Part shown: positions 1 through 6,465 of the stretch, one piece after another | Position numbering within the stretch: position 1 is the first letter of the stretch | Layout of the letters: each line of letters opens with the position of its first letter | Origin: Hyphomicrobiales bacterium | GTDB taxonomy: Bacteria > Pseudomonadota > Alphaproteobacteria > Rhizobiales > JAKIUO01 | DNA: 10,450 nt | Reading direction: 5' to 3' | Assembly (NCBI GenBank): GCA_027069645.1 | Contig: JALXEI010000343.1 | Coordinates: 1 to 10,450 of the forward strand | Notes under the pieces: generated by a model | Databases searched by the model: none | Seen by the model: the letters and a program-made list of their open reading frames with translations, nothing else | Told to the model about the DNA's origin: nothing | Position numbers and translations under genes: made by a program

Positions 1-483
1 TATGGCGTCATCATCGGCATCGGGAGAGGGAGCCGAAGCCGGAACGTGCATTGCATCTTCTTTGTTCATCCGGTCTTTTTGAGGAGAGGACGGGCCTGCA
101 TCGCGTTGTGCTCCTTGCGAGGGCGCAGGCCTGCTGTCGGGTGCCGGGCGGCTGGCGGGAGCGGGAGCGGGAGCCTCAAAGCGGGCCAGGTTAGCCCAGC
201 CGCGGGCCGTGAATCTGATGTCATTATTAATATAGAAGCTGACTCGCCCCCATTTTTCGCCGTTTTGACCGGGAAGCTGCTCGTCAATACAGACTCTGGA
301 ACGGGCGGGAACAACGGCCTGAACCGGGGAAGTGTTTTGTTCCGGCAACCCCCAGAGTTTTGTGGCATTGACCGTGTTCCTGTAAAAAAGGCAGGCCTGT
401 GCGGCTGACGGCAACAGACCGGCGCCAAGCATGGCCATTATGGCAAGGGTTGGTATGGTGTGGGACGAACGGGTGTTTTTCAT
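1..483 (-). CDS. Secreted or lipid-anchored SH3-like protein, N-terminal part (runs off left edge)
   Basis: The frame is open from the ATG at 483 to the window edge: 161 codons without a stop, with the C-terminus missing. Residues 1-30 form a signal peptide: a basic start (MKNTR), a hydrophobic stretch at about 12-24, then SAAQA followed by Cys31. Cleavage could be by signal peptidase I after AQA, or by signal peptidase II, because Cys31 sits in a permissive but poor lipobox. Residues about 58-103 (ARSRVCI...KWGRVSFYI...GWANLARF) look like a bacterial SH3 fold, judged by pattern only. From about 104 the chain is rich in Ala, Pro and Ser (APAPAPASRPAP), then becomes acidic, like a disordered periplasmic linker. 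A purine-rich GAGGCAGG lies just upstream of the ATG. The function is unknown, and the missing C-terminus could carry another domain. The gene call rests on the signal peptide, the start site and the length. Confidence 0.7.
   Translation of the reverse strand, partial: MKNTRSSHTIPTLAIMAMLGAGLLPSAAQACLFYRNTVNATKLWGLPEQNTSPVQAVVPARSRVCIDEQLPGQNGEKWGRVSFYINNDIRFTARGWANLARFEAPAPAPASRPAPDSRPAPSQGAQRDAGPSSPQKDRMNKEDAMHVPASAPSPDADDDAI
155..172. repeat. Three tandem 6-bp units (GCGGGA)
   Basis: Three exact head-to-tail copies of GCGGGA on the plus strand, inside the leftward partial gene. In that gene they encode part of the Ala-Pro run that starts the proline-rich linker. The unit is 6 bp, so gain or loss of copies would keep the reading frame and only change linker length. 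Confidence 0.6.
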
Positions 484-886
484 ATCCTGCCTCGCGAGAA
501 ATAAGTTGCTCCAGGTATTTTCATTGCTGATGGAAGGGGCAGAAGGGCTTTTGCGTTTTGCGCAGGAGAAAACCGGTCCGATCCGGACAGTGCTGCCAAA
601 TCGTGCGGCAATGATAACAGTTTGCAATATCCCGGATTGTGCAGAACGGGTCCTGGGCATCATATTTGTACTCTGATAATCAACACAAAAATAGTTATCT
701 TTATTTATTCCATGATTGGTTGTCCGGACGCAAGTATCTATAATATAATTTATAATACAATGGTTAGTACATGAAGTTTCTGCTTTTATTCTGAACCCGG
801 TTTCGGGTCGAGGGCAGAAATTCGACCAGTTCCCCAGGGCCGGTTCAACACGCATAACCAAACGACCAACAGACCGGAATTGCGGG
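484..886. other. 403-bp non-coding region with an AT-rich core
   Basis: No convincing gene lies here. The short plus-strand frame at 431-676 overlaps the leftward secreted-protein gene and resembles no known protein. The part next to 483 is the leader of that gene. A weak leftward promoter could be read at 683-688 (TTGTGT) and 659-664 (TATGAT), 18 bp apart, which would leave a leader of about 170 nt. Positions about 660-790 are clearly AT-rich and contain three TATAAT hexamers on the plus strand (739-744, 744-749, 751-756). A short hairpin with 5-bp stems lies at 795-808 (ACCCG, loop GTTT, CGGGT) but has no T-tract on either strand. It is therefore not a convincing terminator for the permease gene ending at 887. 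Confidence 0.5.
716..744 (+). promoter_or_regulatory. Candidate rightward sigma70-type promoter with no gene downstream
   Basis: TTGGTT at 716-721 and a perfect TATAAT at 739-744 are separated by 17 bp. Two further TATAAT hexamers overlap or follow, and TTGTCC at 720-725 pairs with the second at 18 bp. Transcription would start near 751 and run toward a small hairpin at 795-808 and then antisense to the permease gene. The AT-rich composition makes chance TATAAT matches likely. Confidence 0.25.
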
Positions 887-2665
887 TCAGAATGGCCAGA
901 TCCACATGATCATGGGGATGGAGACGGCGATGACGAGGATTTCGAGCGGCAGCCCCATACGCCAGTAGTCGCCGAATTTATAACCGCCCGGTCCCATGAT
1001 GAGCGTGTTGTTCTTGTGGCCGATAGGGGTCAGGAAAGCGCAGCTTGCAGCAATGGCCACAGCCATCAGAAACGGGTCGGGGGAGACGTGCAACCGGTTG
1101 GCAATGTCAATGGCGATGGGTGCGGCGATCACGGTTGTGGCGGTGTTGTTGAGCACATCCGACAGGGTCATGGTGACAATCATCAACAGGGTGAGAACGA
1201 TCATCGGACCATAACCGGCAGCGAGGTGAACGATATTGCTGGCAATCAGTGCGGTCCCACCCGAACTTTCCAGCGCCGCCCCGATGGGGATCATGGAGCC
1301 CAGCAGGACAATCACCGGCCATTCGATGGAGGTGTAGATATCCCGCAGCGGCACGATATTGGTGAGGACAAACAGCACACAGACGGCGGCAAGGGCGGCA
1401 GGCAGATGCAGGATGCCAAGGCTGGCAAGGGCAATGGCGGCGGCAAACAGACCGACGGCGAGACCGGCCTTCTGGCGCTGTGCGACATGCAGTTCCCGTT
1501 CCCTGAGGGGGAGGCCGCCGATCCAGTCGGCAATTTCCGGCAAACGCTCGTTGGGCCCCAGAAGCAGCAGCACATCCCCGGCCCTGATCCGCAGTTTGCG
1601 CACCCGGTCGTGAAAGCGCCGTCCCTGCCGCGACACCCCCAGCAACAGGATGCCGTGACGATACATCAGGCGCATGTCGAGCGCCGAGCGGCCTTCGATG
1701 GCGGCACCGGGGGGAATGACCACTTCCATCAGGGACTGGCCCTCGCCGGTGAGACTTTCATGTTTTTCAGCACCGATATATTCCAGTTTCAGCGCCCCGA
1801 CAAAGCTGTCGATAGCATCGGCATCGGCTTCAAGGACGAGAATGTCCCCGGCCCTGATATCGGCCAGCCGGGCCCGTCCCGGCAATCTTTTGCCGCGGCG
1901 CACAAGGCCGATGACAGCCAGAGCATTATCCTCGCCCTGTTCATCCAGATCGCGCACCAGCTTGCCGATACATTCGGCCCCTTCGGGAACGCGCACCTCG
2001 GCAATATAGTTCTTGATTTCCGAACGCAGCTTTTGTCCGGCGCTTTTGTCGCCGGAAGGGGTCGGGATCAGCCGCCAGCCCAGGGTCATGATGAACAGCA
2101 CGCCTGCGGCGGCGGCCACAACGCCGACAGGTGAAAAATCGAACATACCGAACGGTTCCCCCAGCGCCTTTTGCCGGAAAGAGGCAATAATGATGTTGGG
2201 AGGTGTGCCGATCAGCGTCACGAGGCCGCCAAGAATGGAAGCAAAGGACAGGGGCATCAGCGACAGGGCCGGGGAGCGTTTTGCCTTGTCGGCGGCCTTC
2301 AGGTCCACCGGCATCAGCAGGGCCAGCGCCGCAACATTGTTCATCACGGCCGAGAGGCCCGCGGCCACAATCGAGGTGATGCCGATATGCGCGGCAAGGG
2401 AGCGGCTTTTGTCGATCACGAGACTGCCGATCAGATCTATGGCGCCCGAATTGGAGAGCCCGCGCGAGATCACCAGCACCAGCGCAATGATGATGGTGGC
2501 CTCGTGACCAAAGCCGTCAAAGGCTTTTTCATGGGGCACAACACCAAGGATCATCGCGACCACAAGGGCCGTGAAGGCTACCAGATCATAGCGGAAGCGC
2601 CCGTGAATGAGCAGGGCAAAAACCACGACCAGCAGTGAAAAAAGAATGAATTGATCGCTCGGCAT
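887..2665 (-). CDS. SLC13-family permease with two TrkA-C (RCK-C) domains
   Basis: An inner-membrane transporter of the ion transporter superfamily (SLC13/DASS, CitT/YfbS-like), 592 residues, a usual length for this subfamily. Two hydrophobic halves (about 1-200 and 398-592) flank a soluble insert. Each half has an Asn-rich hairpin motif: MNNVAAL near 108-114 and LNNTATT near 505-511. These correspond to the paired Ser-Asn-Thr-type substrate and sodium sites of the family. GGLVTLIGTPPN at 146-157 and TPIGHKNN at 546-553, followed by MGPGGYKFGDYW, are further hallmarks. The insert (about 215-388) holds two RCK-C-like repeats, each ending in a RAGDVL-type strand (RAGDILVLE, RAGDVLLLLG), which in relatives may bind a regulatory ligand. 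Substrates in the family include sulfate, dicarboxylates and other anions; the one used here cannot be read from sequence. GGGGAGGG at 2673-2680 sits 7 bp before the ATG and supports this start. The gene stands alone, divergent from the hydrolase gene across the palindrome at 2711-2873. Confidence 0.93.
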   Translation of the reverse strand: MPSDQFILFSLLVVVFALLIHGRFRYDLVAFTALVVAMILGVVPHEKAFDGFGHEATIIIALVLVISRGLSNSGAIDLIGSLVIDKSRSLAAHIGITSIVAAGLSAVMNNVAALALLMPVDLKAADKAKRSPALSLMPLSFASILGGLVTLIGTPPNIIIASFRQKALGEPFGMFDFSPVGVVAAAAGVLFIMTLGWRLIPTPSGDKSAGQKLRSEIKNYIAEVRVPEGAECIGKLVRDLDEQGEDNALAVIGLVRRGKRLPGRARLADIRAGDILVLEADADAIDSFVGALKLEYIGAEKHESLTGEGQSLMEVVIPPGAAIEGRSALDMRLMYRHGILLLGVSRQGRRFHDRVRKLRIRAGDVLLLLGPNERLPEIADWIGGLPLRERELHVAQRQKAGLAVGLFAAAIALASLGILHLPAALAAVCVLFVLTNIVPLRDIYTSIEWPVIVLLGSMIPIGAALESSGGTALIASNIVHLAAGYGPMIVLTLLMIVTMTLSDVLNNTATTVIAAPIAIDIANRLHVSPDPFLMAVAIAASCAFLTPIGHKNNTLIMGPGGYKFGDYWRMGLPLEILVIAVSIPMIMWIWPF

Positions 2666-2710
2666 GCGATAGCCCTCCCCGCAGGCTTGTCAGTTGGTGT
2701 CAAAATCCTG

Positions 2711-2873
2711 TAGGTCATAAACTCATAAACAGGGTCGAGAATGGTGCCAAAAGCGCTGCAATCCGCGGCCAAAATGATCTTGCTCGTACAAAAGTACGCG
2801 CTGCGATCATTTTAACCTCGTATTTTTGCGCTTTTGGCACCATTCTCGACCCTGTTTATGAGTTTATGACCTA
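2711..2873. repeat. 163-bp palindrome with perfect 46-bp arms, MITE-like, TA at both ends
   Basis: Positions 2711-2756 are the exact reverse complement of 2828-2873 (46 of 46). Inside lies a second inverted pair, 2771-2779 and 2805-2813 (AAAATGATC / GATCATTTT). A third encloses the centre at 2785-2789 and 2794-2798 (CGTAC, loop AAAA, GTACG). The two unpaired segments between outer and middle arms are both 14 nt, so the whole element folds about one centre near 2792. The outermost bases are TA at 2711-2712 and TA at 2872-2873. That fits the TA target duplication of IS630/Tc1-mariner elements, with the element proper at 2713-2871; this assignment is inference. It has no room for a transposase, so it would need one in trans. 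If transcribed it would form a very stable hairpin in either direction. It fills most of the space between the divergent permease and hydrolase genes. Confidence 0.85.
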
Positions 2874-2879
2874 AGCCGG

Positions 2880-2908
2880 TTGATGTTATTGTTGCCAGAT
2901 CATATCCT
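2880..2908 (+). promoter_or_regulatory. Candidate promoter of the alpha/beta hydrolase gene
   Basis: TTGATG at 2880-2885 and TATCCT at 2903-2908 are spaced 17 bp apart, each matching four of six consensus bases. The start point would be near 2915, giving a leader of about 33 nt with a small hairpin (GCCTT, loop TGG, AAGGC, 2913-2925) before the GGGGGA ribosome site near 2938. The promoter begins seven bases outside the palindrome's right end, so the hydrolase gene could keep its own promoter despite the insertion. Confidence 0.35.
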
Positions 2909-2947
2909 AAATGCCTTTGGAAGGCGATTGGAAGTTCGGGGGAAAAT

Positions 2948-3769
2948 ATGAAAATACAGGTTGGGGATATTGCTGTTGAATATGAACTTGACGGGCCGGA
3001 AGACGGACCGGTTTTGATGCTGCATCATTCTCTGGCGACCTCGCATCTGATGTGGGACGAACTGATTATCGCGCTGGCGCAATATTATCGCGTTCTCAGC
3101 TATGATGGCCGCGGCCACGGTTTGAGCGACGCGCCTCCAGGGCCCTATAACTGGCAGCAACTGGTCGGTGATGCAACGGGACTGATGGAGGTTCTGGGGA
3201 TCGAAAAAGCCATTCACACCGGCATCAGCATGGGGGGGATGCTGGCCCAGCATATGGCTATCGCGGCGCCGCAGCGGGTTTCGGCCCTGGTGCTTGTTTC
3301 CACCACCAGCAATATGCCGGTGGAGACGGCCCCGGTCTGGGATCAGCGCATTGCCGATGTCACGGCGAAGGGTATGGCCCCGCAGGTCGAGGACACCATC
3401 AAACGCTGGTTCACAAAAGATTTCAGGGAGGATCCGCGCAATGCCGGGATCATCAGCAGTATTTCGGAACTGATTGCCGCAACGCCGGTGAACGGCTATT
3501 GCGGCTGGGCGGCGGCCATTCGGGATCTCAATCTGACCCCGCATCTTGGCAATATCCACACGCCAACACTGGTGATGGTGGGGGAAGACGATCCCGGCAC
3601 GCCCCCGGCCAGCGCGCGGGTGATTGCCGACAGTATTCCAGGGGCCATGTTGAAAATTTTTGAAGAGGCCTCGCACATGCTGCCCTTGCAGCAGCCGGAC
3701 CGGTTTCTTGAAAGCCTGATTGATTTTATCGAGGATCAGAATATGGACGGGGAAGCCCGAACGGCCTGA
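2948..3769 (+). CDS. Alpha/beta hydrolase, 3-oxoadipate enol-lactonase-like
   Basis: A 273-residue cytoplasmic alpha/beta-hydrolase with the full catalytic set visible. The nucleophile elbow is GISMGG with Ser94, the acid is Asp215 in GEDDPGTPP, and the base is His243 in ASHMLPLQQP. An oxyanion-hole region HHSLATSHLMWD (26-37) and YDGRGHGLSDAPPGPY (52-67) follow the pattern of PcaD, which opens the lactone ring of 3-oxoadipate enol-lactone in the beta-ketoadipate pathway. The cap region with KRWFTKDFR (152-160) also fits that subgroup. However, no other pca gene is in the window, and this subgroup includes esterases and other hydrolases, so the substrate is uncertain and no symbol is given. 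The ATG at 2948 is preceded by CGGGGGA at suitable spacing. The gene is divergent from the permease gene and is followed by the repeat island, so it appears to be a single-gene unit. Confidence 0.88.
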   Translation: MKIQVGDIAVEYELDGPEDGPVLMLHHSLATSHLMWDELIIALAQYYRVLSYDGRGHGLSDAPPGPYNWQQLVGDATGLMEVLGIEKAIHTGISMGGMLAQHMAIAAPQRVSALVLVSTTSNMPVETAPVWDQRIADVTAKGMAPQVEDTIKRWFTKDFREDPRNAGIISSISELIAATPVNGYCGWAAAIRDLNLTPHLGNIHTPTLVMVGEDDPGTPPASARVIADSIPGAMLKIFEEASHMLPLQQPDRFLESLIDFIEDQNMDGEARTA

Positions 3770-3837
3770 TCCTGAGAAATAGCAGACTGCAACGCAAAAA
3801 AGACCGGCTCGTATATTTTCTGCCCGTTGGCCGTTTC

Positions 3838-4237
3838 GCTCCCCGGACAAGCGGTAGCGCCGATCCGGGACCCAGGGGCAGTCAATAAGGAACAGATTGA
3901 GAAAATGAACAAAAACAGAAGCATATTACTTGCGCCTCTGGACCCCGGCAAGGGCAATCGCATGAAATATACGCAATTTTGTGCACTTTCCGATGTCATC
4001 CCCGCGCAGGCGGGGATCCATACGCCGCAGCTTTGCGGGTTACGGCACGATGATCAGGTCACCGGAACCTGCTGGCAAATCGGCCAAACAGACCGTTTCG
4101 TGGTTATGGATCCCCGCCTGCGCGGGGATGACAAATAATAACAACCGGTTGGGAGAAACGCCCTCAAAGCTGTATGGGGCGTATTTCATGCGATTGCCCT
4201 GTGGACCCCGGCTCGGTGCTGCGCTTGTCCGGGGAGC
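3838..4237. repeat. Nested composite inverted repeat (outer and middle arms)
   Basis: Outer arms: GCTCCCCGGACAAGCG at 3838-3853 is the exact reverse complement of 4222-4237, and the similarity continues imperfectly inward (CGCCGATCCGGGACCC against a diverged partner). Middle arms: AGGGCAATCGCATGAAATA at 3951-3969 is the exact reverse complement of 4182-4200 (19 of 19), then continues with a 2-base offset. Between outer and middle arms the left side has 97 nt and the right only 21 nt, so the structure is asymmetric and suggests an insertion or deletion. GGACCCCGG (3940-3948) on the left faces the same motif in the same orientation at 4203-4211, so that piece appears as a direct rather than inverted copy. 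Confidence 0.75.
3994..4133. repeat. Inverted pair of 29-bp REP-like elements (inner arms)
   Basis: Positions 3994-4022 and 4105-4133 are perfect reverse complements (29 of 29), separated by 82 nt. Each arm is itself a hairpin: ATCCCCGC, loop GCAG, GCGGGGAT at 3998-4017 on the left and its mirror on the right. The core has the same layout as the dRS3-type ATTCCC...GGGAAT repeats of Neisseria and similar dispersed palindromes in many Proteobacteria; that comparison is from memory, not a search. Another copy starts at 10429. Confidence 0.85.
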
Positions 4238-4289
4238 AGGGTGATTGATAAACCTGACAGGGATACACGGGGCAGCATTTTTTGTGTTT

Positions 4290-4298
4290 TGCTATAAT
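4290..4298 (+). promoter_or_regulatory. Extended -10 promoter of the aroE-coaE-dnaQ operon
   Basis: TGCTATAAT matches the extended -10 consensus TGnTATAAT exactly, with the hexamer at 4293-4298. No good -35 box is found 16-18 bp upstream (the sequence there is G-rich), which is tolerated in extended -10 promoters. Transcription would start near 4305, leaving a leader of about 17 nt that contains the ACGGGGA ribosome-binding site. It is the only strong promoter candidate before the three tightly packed rightward genes. Confidence 0.5.
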
Positions 4299-4321
4299 TT
4301 TGTCAGACGGGGAACCGGTAA

Positions 4322-5161
4322 ATGAAAAAAGCCTGCGTGATCGGCTGGCCGATCAAACATTCGCGCTCGCCGCTGATCCACAACTACTGGCTGGACAAAT
4401 ACGGGCTTGCGGGGGGCTATGAAAAGCGCGCCGTTGAACCTGGTGACCTCGGCGATTTTCTCCAAAATCTTGCCGGAAACGGCTATGTCGGCTGTAATGT
4501 GACAGTGCCCCACAAGGAAGGGGCTTTCGCTCTGGCGGATGTGACGCATGACGAGGCCAAAGCGGTCGGTGCCGCCAATACGCTGTGGTTGGACGAAGAC
4601 GGGCGGTTACATGCCGACAATACCGATATTTATGGTTTTATGAACCATCTGACCGAGTCGGCACCGCACTGGCAGCGCCCCGACCGTCCGGTTGTTGTGC
4701 TGGGGGCCGGAGGGGCCGCACGCGGAATTGTCTATGGTTTGCTGAAATCCGGTGTCGGTGAATTGCGCCTGCTGAACCGTACGCGGCAAAAGGCAGAGGA
4801 ACTGGCTGCGCAATTGAAAGGGACAGGGGGGGCTATCCATGTTCCTGAGTGGCAGGACCGTGATATGGCCCTGAAAGACGCCGGTCTGCTGGTCAACGCA
4901 ACTTCACTTGGCATGGACGGATCGCCCCCGCTGGAACTCTCGCTTGACGCCCTGCCGGATGATGCGGTGGTGGCCGATATTGTCTATGCGCCGCTGGAAA
5001 CAGATTTGCTAGCAGCGGCACGGGCAAAGGGCTGTCGCACGGTGGACGGGCTGGGCATGTTGCTGCATCAGGCGGTGCCGGGGTTCGAGCGCTGGTTTGG
5101 TGTGCGCCCCGAAGTGAGCGACGAGCTGCGGGCACTGATCGTCGCCGATCTGACGGGGTAG
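4322..5161 (+). CDS. aroE: Shikimate dehydrogenase
   Basis: A cytoplasmic NADP-linked enzyme that reduces 3-dehydroshikimate to shikimate, the fourth step of chorismate and aromatic amino acid synthesis. It is 279 residues, normal for the family. The N-terminal substrate domain shows GWPIKHSRSPLIHN with the shikimate-binding Ser14 and Ser16. The catalytic Lys65 lies in NVTVPHKE, and Asp102 in NTDIYGF completes the pair. The nucleotide domain has the glycine loop GAGGAA at 128-133, then NRTR at 152-155, the basic NADP phosphate-binding motif of AroE. GLGMLLHQA near the C-terminus closes the active site. GGGGA lies 8 bp before the ATG. The gene starts an operon: its stop is 3 bp from the coaE start. 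In many alphaproteobacteria maf precedes aroE; here the repeat island does. Confidence 0.97.
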   Translation: MKKACVIGWPIKHSRSPLIHNYWLDKYGLAGGYEKRAVEPGDLGDFLQNLAGNGYVGCNVTVPHKEGAFALADVTHDEAKAVGAANTLWLDEDGRLHADNTDIYGFMNHLTESAPHWQRPDRPVVVLGAGGAARGIVYGLLKSGVGELRLLNRTRQKAEELAAQLKGTGGAIHVPEWQDRDMALKDAGLLVNATSLGMDGSPPLELSLDALPDDAVVADIVYAPLETDLLAAARAKGCRTVDGLGMLLHQAVPGFERWFGVRPEVSDELRALIVADLTG

Positions 5162-5164
5162 CTC

Positions 5165-5758
5165 ATGGTTGTTATCGGTCTGACAGGGTCCATTGGCACC
5201 GGCAAGAGCACCGCGGCCGATTATCTGGCGCAAAAGGGTGTGCCGGTATGGAGTGCCGATGCGGCGGTGCATGATCTTTATCGCGGCAAGGCAGCGCAGC
5301 TTGTGGAGGCCGAATTTCCCGGCGTGCTGGTCAATGGCGAGGTCAGTCGCGAGCGTTTGATGGATTATCTCATGTCGAACGCGCAGGCCATCGAAACGCT
5401 GGAAGGCATCATTCATCCCCTTGTGGAGCAGGACCGGGCGCAATTCATCGAACGGCACCGGCAAAAAGGCAGTCGCGCCGTGCTGCTCGACATCCCGCTC
5501 CTGTTCGAAAAGCGGCTGGAAAAACGGGTCGATCTGTCCCTGCTGATCACCGCCGCGCCAGCCGTGCAGCGCGAGCGCGTTCTGGCCCGTCCGCGCATGA
5601 GCGAAAGAAAATTCAATATTATCCGCAAGCGCCAGATGAGCCAGAGCGACAAGGAAAAGAAAGCCGATTACATCATCGACAATAGCGGCACGCTCGACGA
5701 ATTTTACGGGAAACTCGACCGCTTCCTCGAATCACTTCATGATGGGGCGGAGGGATAG
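5165..5758 (+). CDS. coaE: Dephospho-CoA kinase
   Basis: Catalyses the last step of coenzyme A synthesis, ATP-dependent phosphorylation of the 3'-hydroxyl of dephospho-CoA, in the cytoplasm. It is 197 residues, typical length. The Walker A loop is GSIGTGKST at 8-16, with Lys14. Asp32 in WSADAAVHDLY occupies the place of the conserved substrate-site Asp. IIHPLV at 82-87, DIPLLFE at 109-115 and the RKRQMSQSDKEKKADYIIDN segment (154-173) are further family signatures. The start is 3 bp after the aroE stop, and its ribosome-binding site (ACGGGG) lies within the last aroE codons, which suggests translational coupling. dnaQ follows after 14 bp, the usual partner in alphaproteobacteria. Confidence 0.96.
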   Translation: MVVIGLTGSIGTGKSTAADYLAQKGVPVWSADAAVHDLYRGKAAQLVEAEFPGVLVNGEVSRERLMDYLMSNAQAIETLEGIIHPLVEQDRAQFIERHRQKGSRAVLLDIPLLFEKRLEKRVDLSLLITAAPAVQRERVLARPRMSERKFNIIRKRQMSQSDKEKKADYIIDNSGTLDEFYGKLDRFLESLHDGAEG

Positions 5759-5772
5759 CAGGGGAGAACATC

Positions 5773-6465
5773 ATGCGCGAGATCATGCTGGATACGGAGA
5801 CCACGGGGCTGTCGCCAAAGGAGGGGGATCGCATTGTCGAGATTGGCTGTGTGGAGATGGTCAATCGCTTCGCCACCGGAAATGTCTATCATGAATATAT
5901 CAATCCCGAACGCCCCATGCCCGAAGCGGCGTTCAAGGTGCATGGCCTGTCGGATGAATTTCTCAAAGACAAACCGCTATTTGCCGATCTGGCCGACGGT
6001 TTTCTGGAGTTTATCGACGGGGCCAAGCTGATTATCCACAATGCCAGTTTCGACATCGGCTTTTTGAATTTCGAGCTGGAAAAGGCAGGGCGACCACAGA
6101 TTGCCTGGACCCATGTCGTTGATACGCTGAAGATGGCCCGGCAGAAATTCCCCGGCGCGGCCAATAATCTTGATGCCTTGTGCCGCCGCTTCAATATCGA
6201 CAATTCATCGCGCGAAAAACACGGGGCGCTGCTTGATAGTGAGTTACTGGCCGAGGTTTATCTGGAACTGATCGGCGGCCATCAGGCCGGACTCGACCTT
6301 GGCGGGGGCACAAGGGGCGAAAGCGAAGGCGGCATGCAACGGGCCAGCGTCAAACCCCGCCCCATCCCGCTACCCTCCCTGCTGAGTGATGAAGAACGTG
6401 AAGCCCACGAAGCCTTTATAAAGACGCTTGGCGAAGAGCCCTTGTGGCATAAATTGCAGGGTTGA
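5773..6465 (+). CDS. dnaQ: DNA polymerase III epsilon subunit (3'-5' proofreading exonuclease)
   Basis: Removes mispaired 3' ends within the replicative polymerase core, bound to the alpha and theta-type subunits. It is 230 residues, close to the usual length. All three exonuclease motifs of the DEDDh class are present. Exo I is MLDTETTGL with Asp7 and Glu9. Exo II is HNASFDIGFLN with Asp94. Exo III is HGALLDSELLAEVYL with His150 and Asp155. After about residue 168 comes a Gly-rich flexible linker and a C-terminal tail (SLLSDEEREAHEAFI...PLWHKL) in the position of the segment that tethers epsilon to alpha. AGGGGAG at 5760-5766 sits 6 bp before the ATG. It is the last gene of the operon and faces secB across a 192-bp convergent gap. 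A hairpin begins at its stop codon. Confidence 0.97.
   Translation: MREIMLDTETTGLSPKEGDRIVEIGCVEMVNRFATGNVYHEYINPERPMPEAAFKVHGLSDEFLKDKPLFADLADGFLEFIDGAKLIIHNASFDIGFLNFELEKAGRPQIAWTHVVDTLKMARQKFPGAANNLDALCRRFNIDNSSREKHGALLDSELLAEVYLELIGGHQAGLDLGGGTRGESEGGMQRASVKPRPIPLPSLLSDEEREAHEAFIKTLGEEPLWHKLQG

Larger units (their letters stand above)
3770..4321. other. 552-bp gene-free island of dispersed palindromic repeats
   Basis: No gene is supported here. Open frames at 3827-4138 and 3981-4244 read through the repeats and give phrases such as VIPAQAGIH and DPRLRGDDK, the usual translation artefact of this repeat class. The island holds three nested inverted pairs: 3838-3853 with 4222-4237, 3951-3969 with 4182-4200, and 3994-4022 with 4105-4133. 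The aroE promoter lies at its right end. No T-tracted terminator for the hydrolase gene is visible, but the hairpins could slow read-through. Confidence 0.75.

Noticed and set aside
66..428. A 120-codon leftward frame inside the partial secreted-protein gene
   Set aside because: Different frame from the one that has a signal peptide, a ribosome site and a longer open run from 483 to the edge; its sequence is Pro/Arg-rich with no domain.
431..676. An 81-codon rightward frame at the left intergenic region
   Set aside because: Overlaps the start of the leftward secreted-protein gene and has no recognisable features or convincing ribosome site.
795..808. Terminator for the permease gene
   Set aside because: The stem is only 5 bp and neither strand has a T-tract after it.
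1016..2134. A 372-codon rightward frame opposite the permease gene
   Set aside because: Antisense shadow of a clear SLC13 coding region; composition (His, Gln, Gly-rich) reflects reversed codon bias, with no recognisable domain.
2900..3850. A 316-codon leftward frame opposite the hydrolase gene
   Set aside because: Antisense shadow of a gene with a complete catalytic triad; no domain or ribosome site of its own.
3994..4133. Possible CRISPR repeats
   Set aside because: The 29-bp units are inverted, not direct, occur only twice here, and have no regular spacers or cas genes nearby.
3827..4244. Two overlapping rightward frames (103 and 87 codons) across the repeat island
   Set aside because: They translate the REP-like repeats, giving phrases such as VIPAQAGIH and DPRLRGDDK that commonly arise from this repeat class. 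No good start or protein-like pattern.
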